In this document: in pieces, positions 19,964-25,610 of the stretch | How the letters are laid out: every line of letters starts with the position of its first letter | Numbering within the stretch: the first letter of the stretch is position 1 | Origin: Patescibacteria group bacterium UBA6263 | GTDB taxonomy: Bacteria; Patescibacteriota; Gracilibacteria; Absconditabacterales; Absconditicoccaceae | Assembly (NCBI GenBank): GCA_002441085.1 | Contig: DJVF01000028.1 | Span: 1 to 25,610 of the forward strand | DNA: 25,610 nt | Direction: 5' to 3' | Position numbers and translations under genes: made by a program | Notes under the pieces: model-generated | The model's database searches: none | What the model was told of the DNA's origin: nothing | Seen by the model: only the letters and a program-made list of their open reading frames with translations

Positions 19964-20695
19964 ATGACACTACTAATTACATGACTAGTACTATCAATAT
20001 GAATTAACTTAATAATGTTTATTCCTGCTTATTTTTTCAAAACAGATAAATTGACTGATATAAGCTATGCTCTAACATTTATAACATTATCATTGTTGAT
20101 GATAATATATCAAGATATATGGATTGTATCATTAATGATAATTGTACGAGCAATTAGATTATGAACATATTTATTAATCAGAATTTTTAAAATCCAAAAA
20201 GATAATAGGTTTGATGAAATGAGAAATGATCGAAAAAAATTTATAAAATTTTGGCTCTTACAATGACTGAGCGTCGCTATCATTTCTTCATCCCTTTTAC
20301 TATCTACAAACAACGATGTTTGGATATTTTGAATTATCATACGAGCAATAGGATTACTTATAGAAAGTGTTGCTGATTATCAGAAATTTCAATTTATATT
20401 AAACAAAAAAAACTGATGGATATCGACATGATTACGAAAATATTCTAGACACCCAAATTATTTTGGTGAAATACTTTGTTGGATAGGAGTGTATATTGCG
20501 GCTTTCCCATCGATTTTAAATACAAATAAAATTATAGCTCTTATAAGTCCATTATTTATCATCATCCTTCTTTTATTTGTTTCTTGAATTCCACTATTAG
20601 AAAAGAGCTGAAACAAAAAACGATGAAATAATCAAGAGTATAAAAAATATATCAAACAAACTAGTATCCTTATACCACGATTTAATAAATATTAA
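19964..20695 (+). CDS. DUF1295 / steroid 5-alpha-reductase-like membrane enzyme
   Basis: 243 residues with about six membrane segments. The family signature is present: DNRFDEMRNDWKKFIKFWLL, LIESVADYQKFQF, and [20 protein letters not shown] near residues 157-176. The tryptophan of [10 protein letters not shown] is CGA at 20435, as is that of RNDW, further support for CGA=Trp. Relatives are NADPH-dependent reductases or isoprenylcysteine methyltransferase-like proteins; the substrate here is unknown. It ends with the polar tail NNQEYKKYIKQTSILIPWF, also typical. Follows the GNAT gene on the same strand. Confidence 0.9.
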
Positions 20696-20723
20696 TTTAA
20701 AGTTTTAAATTTTATGAATATAA

Positions 20724-21365
20724 ATGTTTAATTACAAAAATATATCCATACATCGACTAGGTCATGACTGATTTTTGATATGATACAAATGAAAAAATAT
20801 TTGTATAGATCCATTTCAGATTAAAGAATGATTTCAAGCTGATTATATTTTTCTTACTCACAATCATAAAGACCATCTAAGTCCTGACGATATTCAAAAA
20901 ATCATAAAACCAAGTACTATAATTGTCTGTCCTATAGTATGTGAAGAAAATTTGATGAACATCCAAAACAAGAAAATATTCTTAGAGCAAAATGATAATC
21001 TGAATTTGGACAATTTTTCGGTTAAAATGATTCCAGCATACAATACTGACAAATTTAGATCTCCCGGTATTCCATATCATCCCAAAGAATCTTGATTTGT
21101 GTGATTTATTTTCAATTTAGATTGAACTACTATATATCATGCCTGAGATACAGACATCATACCAGAAATGGAAAATATATCTCCAGATATAGCACTTTTA
21201 CCAGTTAGTTGAGTCTATACAATGACAGCTATAGAAGCAGTAAAATCTCTAGAACTTATCAAACCACAAATAGCAATTCCAATGCATTACGACAGCGTAG
21301 TCGGCACATCACAAGACGCTAAATACTTAAAAGAAAATGCAAATTGTAAAGTAGTTATGTTATAA
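20724..21365 (+). CDS. UlaG/YtkL-like metallo-beta-lactamase fold hydrolase
   Basis: A 213-residue single-domain MBL protein. ISIHWLGHDGFLIGYKGKNI is followed by the zinc motif LTHNHKDHLS (H46, H48, D50, H51), MIPAYNTDKF, GFVGFIFNLDGTTIYHAGDT (second metal Asp), ALLPVSGVYTM, and AIPMHYDSVVGT (last His). It is closest in layout to the UPF0173/YtkL and UlaG groups; the substrate is unknown. The G of YHAGDTD is TGA at an essentially invariant position, and SGVYTM also uses TGA. It begins 28 bases after the DUF1295 gene. Confidence 0.93.
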
Positions 21366-21382
21366 AGATTTTACTCTCCTAA

Positions 21383-21425
21383 ACCTGCCTACCGACAGGC
21401 AGGTCCTCTCTAAAATAGAGAGGAC
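21383..21425. repeat. Tandem hairpins after the MBL gene
   Basis: ACCTGCCT (21383-21390)/AGGCAGGT (21397-21404) is immediately followed by GTCCTCTCTA (21403-21412)/TAGAGAGGAC (21416-21425), both perfect. The bases GT at 21403-21404 belong to both stems, so the two folds compete slightly at that point. There is no T-tract directly after, so termination is possible but not certain. Confidence 0.7.
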
Positions 21426-21499
21426 TCTTCTAAAAAATAGCGTTATTATATTTCAATATATTTGATAGTGAGAAAGCCCCATAAATAACGTTAATATTT

Positions 21500-22501
21500 T
21501 TAATTCTTCAACGTTTGATTTATTCCCTTTTCTATGTCTTTCATCCTCTTCCAAATCTCTTTTGATATTGGGACATCTATTTTGTGCTCCCTAGCTTTTT
21601 TGATTATATATCATAATAGATGGTTATCTTCCGTCATTACTTCTCATCTTGCCCATGAATTTATATAATATTGTTGATATGTGCTAGGTTTTTCTTTGGC
21701 AAATTTTTCAGCAACATGTAATATGCGATATTCTACTTCTCAAGTATTTATTTCAAAAGGACTATTATCATAGACTACATTTTCTACATCACTAATTTCT
21801 TTTGATCGCATCTTTATGACATCTTCACCAAATTCTTGTTTAAATAAGTTTATTGAATTATTAACGTCAGATTTATAAACCACACAAAGCGAATTTAATA
21901 CGGTATTTATCATTGCCTTAAATTCTCCCTCTCTTTGGAGAGCGATACTATCTACTCCCTCAAAAAGATATTTTCCAAATTCTTTACTAGAGTAATCATT
22001 TAATGTTTCCATTAAATCATATATATTTTTTTGTTCTATTCATTTTATAGGAGATGTCCTAGCAAAACTAAGCTTAATTTTTTTACCATCATAACTTTTT
22101 AAAGATAAATATGGCACACACCTATGTACACTTTTACCAAAAACATTTATTAATTTTTCTCTGACATCAAATCCATTTTGAAAAGATATAAATTTATCTA
22201 CTACCTTTGGTAAAACTTCCTGAGGTACAAGTTCTTTGATAAGCTCCAATTGTCAAGTACGACAGCACAAAAGTACAGCATCTATATCTTCATATTTTAT
22301 AGGAAATCATTCATATCGATTATATGGTTTGATTCATGCATTTTTATATTGTTCAGAATTTTTTCAAGAAACAGACACAACATAAACATTTGAATTTGTT
22401 TCTTTTAGCATATCATAAAATCATTGTCATAATTCACCAAATCACATAATGACAATATTTAATTTTTTTCAGATTTTTTCTTTCGTCTCTATAGATTCCA
22501 T
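21500..22501 (-). CDS. Ketopantoate reductase (ApbA/PanE)-like NAD(P)-binding protein
   Basis: 333 residues. A Rossmann N-terminus LNIVIMGFGELGQGFYDML with the GxGxxG dinucleotide motif, then a strand VYVVSVSG, IDAVLLCCRTGQL (the equivalent of the KPR TKA/CKA strand) and FISFQNGFDVREKL, which resembles the conserved QNG loop of ketopantoate reductases. The C-terminal half is helical (GEFKAMINTVLNSLCVVYKS), as in the ApbA_C domain. The overall order fits 2-dehydropantoate 2-reductase, but sequence match outside the motifs is weak, so the substrate may differ. Its promoter matches consensus exactly. Confidence 0.75.
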
Positions 22502-22528
22502 TATAAATAATATTTATTAAATAATTTA

Positions 22529-22557
22529 ATTATAAATTAAAGCTTATTTTTTGTCAA
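22529..22557 (-). promoter_or_regulatory. Consensus promoter of the KPR-like gene
   Basis: On the minus strand TTGACA (22557-22552), 17 bases, TATAAT (22534-22529), ending 27 bases before the ATG at 22501. Both hexamers and the spacing match the sigma-70 consensus exactly. Confidence 0.88.
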
Positions 22558-22589
22558 ATTCACTATCCCCAAAAAAACTACCAAAAAAT

Positions 22590-22618
22590 TTGACAAATTC
22601 AAAATTTTTAATTATAAT
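22590..22618 (+). promoter_or_regulatory. Consensus promoter of the holin-like gene
   Basis: TTGACA (22590-22595), 17 bases, TATAAT (22613-22618), ending 32 bases before the ATG at 22651. It is divergent from the promoter at 22529. Confidence 0.9.
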
Positions 22619-22650
22619 CTGTTTGTAATTTTAATTTTTATAATTAATTA

Positions 22651-22941
22651 ATGAAAAGCTTCAAAACAAAACCTCTACAAAACTACAAACCAAGTCCTCT
22701 TGCTGGATGATTGACTTTGGCTATTTTTATGTGAGTAGCTATAGTATTTATGTGAATATTTTGAAACTTTTGGTCTCAATATCAAATGTTTGTAGAACTA
22801 TTATGACAATTTTATATATGATACTCAATATCTTTTTGAGGTATATTGATAGGTCTATTACGAGCATTATTAGATTGATTTTGTAGTGGATTTATATTGG
22901 TCTGGGTATACAATATAATATACAAATCAGTCAAAAAATAA
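22651..22941 (+). CDS. Small membrane protein, holin-like family (96 aa)
   Basis: Two to three membrane segments: GGLTLAIFMGVAIVFMGIFG, then GYSISFGGILIGLLWALLDG and FCSGFILVWVYNIIY. The GYxxxFxGxLIGxxWxxxDGFxxGFILxWxYN pattern resembles a small membrane-protein family that databases often label bacteriophage holin, common in CPR bacteria and Firmicutes; the label does not establish a lytic role. Nearly all glycines are TGA, and the W of LLWALLDG is CGA. Transcribed from a perfect promoter, followed 25 bases later by another small membrane protein. Confidence 0.8.
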
Positions 22942-22966
22942 ACAATTTAAAGCATATCCCATCAAA

Positions 22967-23185
22967 ATGGAAAATATTAAAAAACCCAAATTCAACCCAA
23001 CTGAAACACTCAAGTTGACTCCTTTACAGGTTTTTATATTTGAAGTCGCTATGTTGTCTGCTGGAGCGCTTCTTGCAATATATTTGCCAGAATTTTTCGC
23101 ATCTATAGAAACTCATTTACGGATATTACTTATTATAAGTTGATTATATATTTGCTATATACATTTCAAACAAGCAAACAAATAA
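22967..23185 (+). CDS. Small membrane protein (72 aa)
   Basis: A polar N-terminus MENIKKPKFNPTETLKLTPL, then two hydrophobic segments (VAMLSAGALLAIYLPEFF and ILLIISGLYICYIHF). I do not recognise the family. It contains a CGG codon (residue 50, THL-CGG-ILLI), which would be Trp in table 37. Shares the promoter of the preceding gene and ends before a clear terminator. Confidence 0.75.
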
Positions 23186-23210
23186 AATATTCAACAAAAT
23201 ACTGTATTAA

Positions 23211-23238
23211 AATCGCAAAAATAACTTTGCGATTTTTT
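23211..23238 (+). terminator. Intrinsic terminator of the two-gene membrane operon
   Basis: AATCGCAAA (23211-23219), 6-base loop, TTTGCGATT (23226-23234) running into T. Confidence 0.92.
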
Positions 23239-23281
23239 CTAAAAATTTTCAATAAAATCAACCAAAAAAGTATCAAAAAAT

Positions 23282-23310
23282 TTGACAAATTACATCATTT
23301 CAAATATAAT
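23282..23310 (+). promoter_or_regulatory. Consensus promoter of the dockerin-protein gene
   Basis: TTGACA (23282-23287), 17 bases, TATAAT (23305-23310), ending 31 bases before the ATG. It also shares flanking AAATTTGACAAATT with the promoter at 22590. Confidence 0.9.
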
Positions 23311-23341
23311 TTAAAAGTAATATTTTAAAATAATATTAAAA

Positions 23342-24403
23342 ATGAAAACAAAAACATTATTATTTTTTACAATTTGCCTTACAACAAGCATATTTTATAT
23401 AACAAACATAATCAAATCTGACACAATGGTTTGATATTCAGAATCAAAATTTTTGTATTGATGAAGTGAAGTAGAAATATTAAATTTTGAAATATCTTGA
23501 TGAGTACAGACAGGATTTTCAATCAAAATATATAATAAAGAAAATATAAGTATGACTTATGAGCTATGATCAGTAGACGCTAGTACTACAAGTGATAGTT
23601 TCAATAACAAAACCTGTCTAAGCGAAAATGAAATAACTTCTTTTGGACAATATATTTGATGAGACAAAACAAGCAAGACTATACCATCATGAGGAAGTGG
23701 AGTACGAAATTTGACAGCTCAGTTCCCTAACTATTATAGTTGAACGTTCAATTGATGTATAACATTCTATCCCAGTATAGTTTGATCAACCAATATAAAT
23801 ACACTACCGCGTAGATCCAATTTTATAGATATAAAAGTCAATCCTGTGTGAATATGAGTACAAATCAAAGCATATCCTTCCAATCGTATAAATCAATCTA
23901 CAAACAACTCTAATTCTGGTACAATCAAGATATATAATACAAACAAGGTTTTACAAAAAACTATAGACGTTTGAATCGCTTCAGATTGATTTGGAGAATT
24001 TTTGACAGATATAGCGCCAGGAACTTATCACTTTGTTTTTAAATGACAATCTCATTTAGCGTCATATTTGAGTTGAGTCCAATTTAGTTGATGAAATCAA
24101 ACAATAGATTTTACTACATGATCCAACCTTTATTCGACACAGCAATTAAATCTTAGTCAAGATGATTGATATAGATATCAAACAGCTTGAGACCTCAAAA
24201 ATATCAATTGAGTCTATGATTATATGATAAATTGAAATGATATAGCAATTATTACAACTAATTGATTTATTGATAGTGGAATAAATGTTTGGGACCCTAG
24301 AAATCTGAATTGAGACAATGCTATCAATGCATCAGATATAGCCATCATATGAATCAATTTTGAAAAAACAGATCCATACTACAACAATACATTTAGTCGA
24401 TAA
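23342..24403 (+). CDS. Secreted protein with C-terminal dockerin-like calcium-binding repeats
   Basis: 353 residues. MKTKTLLFFTICLTTSIFYI is a signal peptide or anchor. A beta-rich Ser/Thr/Asn-rich region follows, then about residues 200-270 DGFGEFLTDIAPGTYHFVFK and HLASYLSGVQFSGGNQTIDF, a carboxypeptidase-regulatory-like fold often next to dockerins. The C-terminus has two EF-hand-like repeats: GDLKNINGVYDYMINGNDIA (283-302) and NLNGDNAINASDIAIIGINF (321-340), the dockerin duplication with Asn/Asp calcium ligands. Dockerins bind cohesins to assemble surface or secreted complexes. The next gene encodes a large secreted beta-rich protein, a possible partner. It ends with a CGA (Trp) codon before TAA. 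Confidence 0.85.
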
Positions 24404-24411
24404 AAATATTT

Positions 24412-25610
24412 ATGCGAAAAAAAAATCTAAAAAGATTTACAATAATAAACTGAATATTGATTACTACTTTTATGTGATTAAATGTTTTTTCTGCAAATCC
24501 AAGTTTTGAAATTCTTCCATGATCTTGATCCAATCTCAAACTACATTGCAAATACACATTCAATACAAAATTAAATGCATCATGACAAGTCTACAATTGA
24601 TTTTATCATGCAATCAAATTCAATTCTTGAAATACCAATATCATACACAATTTCATAGACTGATTTTTTAGTACTACAGACCAAAATATATCAAATTGAA
24701 ATATATACAAAACTCAATGAGCAGCAACCACTTGAAGCAATATAGATAGAAACCTATCTACATTTACTTTTTATACAACCAGCAATATCACAAATACTGA
24801 CTTAAAATTTACAAATTGTGAATGATGAGCAGTCACTTTTGGTTTGGATACTACCTCAGATTGTCAAGTCGTAAACGGATATAATCTAGGATGACAGGAT
24901 ATTTTGATGTGATTAAATGATGCTACATACAACTTTTTACCTTTACCATGTATAGTAGACACAGATAGTCCAACAATATCCAATCTAAATATATCCAATT
25001 GAGCAACACAAATTCCATCCAATCAAAATATATCCATGCTCATAAATGATCGACACTGAAATCCACTATGAAACGTGTCATGACCATTACCACTACAAAA
25101 CAACAAAAGGAGTCATTACCGATATTCTTGATTAGATAAATCCAATTTAAACAATTACCAAACTGCGCCAACAACAGTTGACAACCAACAGTGAGTAGAT
25201 CCAAACACAATCCAAATAGTAGTCACTTCTCCTAGTGATCCCTCTTATTGAACTTATGTTTTATCTTGATCTAATATAAGTATCAGCGATTTTCAATGAA
25301 ATACTAGCATAAACAAATTTACACGAGATAGTAATATCAGATGATATAATATATCATTCAACCCGCCCAAACCCTATCCTGTAGAAAAACAAATAAACGT
25401 ATCTATAACAGCCCAAGATAGAACAAACGAAAATTGACAGACACATACATGATCATATTCTTTTAGCTTCAACTCTCCTATTGCACCTTCAGCAAATTTA
25501 ACTTCTCCATATATTACAAGTTTTGTAAACCCCAAAGCCAAAGAAATCCAAATATACCTATCAGATGATCGAGCATGAATAGATACATCTACTGTACAAT
25601 TTACTATCCC
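24412..25610 (+). CDS. Large secreted beta-rich surface protein, 3' end cut off
   Basis: 399 codons are visible and the frame runs off the window. The N-terminus MWKKNLKRFTIINGILITTF is a signal peptide. Residues about 25-190 (NPSFEILPGSGSNLKLHCKY, LNASGQVYNGFYHAIKFNSG, STFTFYTTSNITNTDLKF) have the alternating strand layout of a cohesin-like domain. Ig-like repeats follow, each opening with a segment such as SMLINDWHGNPLG or IQIYLSDDWAGIDTSTV; the shared D-W-x-G uses CGA for Trp. It begins 8 bases after the dockerin-protein gene and is probably cotranscribed with it. The cohesin assignment is inference from pattern, not from motif identity. Confidence 0.8.

Overview
The window is AT-rich DNA from a bacterium that does not use the standard genetic code. 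In-frame TGA occurs at invariant glycines (EF-Tu GHVDHGKTT and RGSALKAL, S10 GPIPLP, MBL YHAGDTD). In-frame CGA occurs at invariant tryptophans (LeuRS VNWCPSC, RNWIG and RYWGEP; photolyase TGWMHNRL and NWQWSAS; DUF1295 [10 protein letters not shown]). UGA=Gly with CGA/CGG=Trp is the code described for Absconditabacterales (Candidatus Absconditabacteria/SR1, translation table 37), so the window most likely comes from that candidate phylum (Patescibacteria/CPR). Genes below are read with this code unless stated. Starts mostly lack a Shine-Dalgarno sequence and follow A/T-rich leaders.

Layout. 1-2850 (minus): translation block running tRNA-Phe, tRNA-Ile, tRNA-Pro, tuf, rpsJ (S10), rplC (L3, cut by the window edge). 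3044-6457 (plus): a 1137-residue leucyl-tRNA synthetase with an inserted Nudix domain and an in-frame palindromic repeat. 6743-9139: an L,D-transpeptidase-like protein (minus) and a class I photolyase (plus). 9140-9784: repeat-rich spacer with tRNA-Ser. 9785-10624: three small proteins, two of them paralogous single-TM proteins. 10830-12380 (minus): an arsR / small thioredoxin / ArsP-like permease operon with a palindromic operator. 12503-13372: tryptophan-rich TspO-like membrane protein. 13417-15129 (minus): three genes, including a rhomboid protease, that contain no TGA glycine codon. One apparently keeps TGA as its stop before a terminator, and the rhomboid has CGA where Arg is expected, so this looks like DNA from a standard-code donor. 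15289-16650: lipoprotein. 16755-16926: remnant of a COG2509 FAD-dependent dehydrogenase. 17021-21365 (plus): beta-CASP metallo-hydrolase, YhhQ transporter, GNAT acetyltransferase, DUF1295 membrane enzyme and a UlaG/YtkL-like metallo-hydrolase. 21500-22501 (minus): ketopantoate-reductase-like protein. 22651-25610 (plus): two small membrane proteins, a secreted dockerin-bearing protein and a large secreted beta-rich protein cut by the window end.

Three dispersed repeat families occur between, and in one case inside, genes. They are a palindromic GTCATTGCGAG-type element, a two-hairpin element whose stems keep pairing while their sequence changes, and a 58-bp repeat present twice. Four near-consensus or perfect sigma-70-type promoters and several intrinsic terminators are readable. 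The parts of most interest are the double codon reassignment, the standard-code island inside it, the repeat inserted in leuS, and the covarying hairpin repeat.
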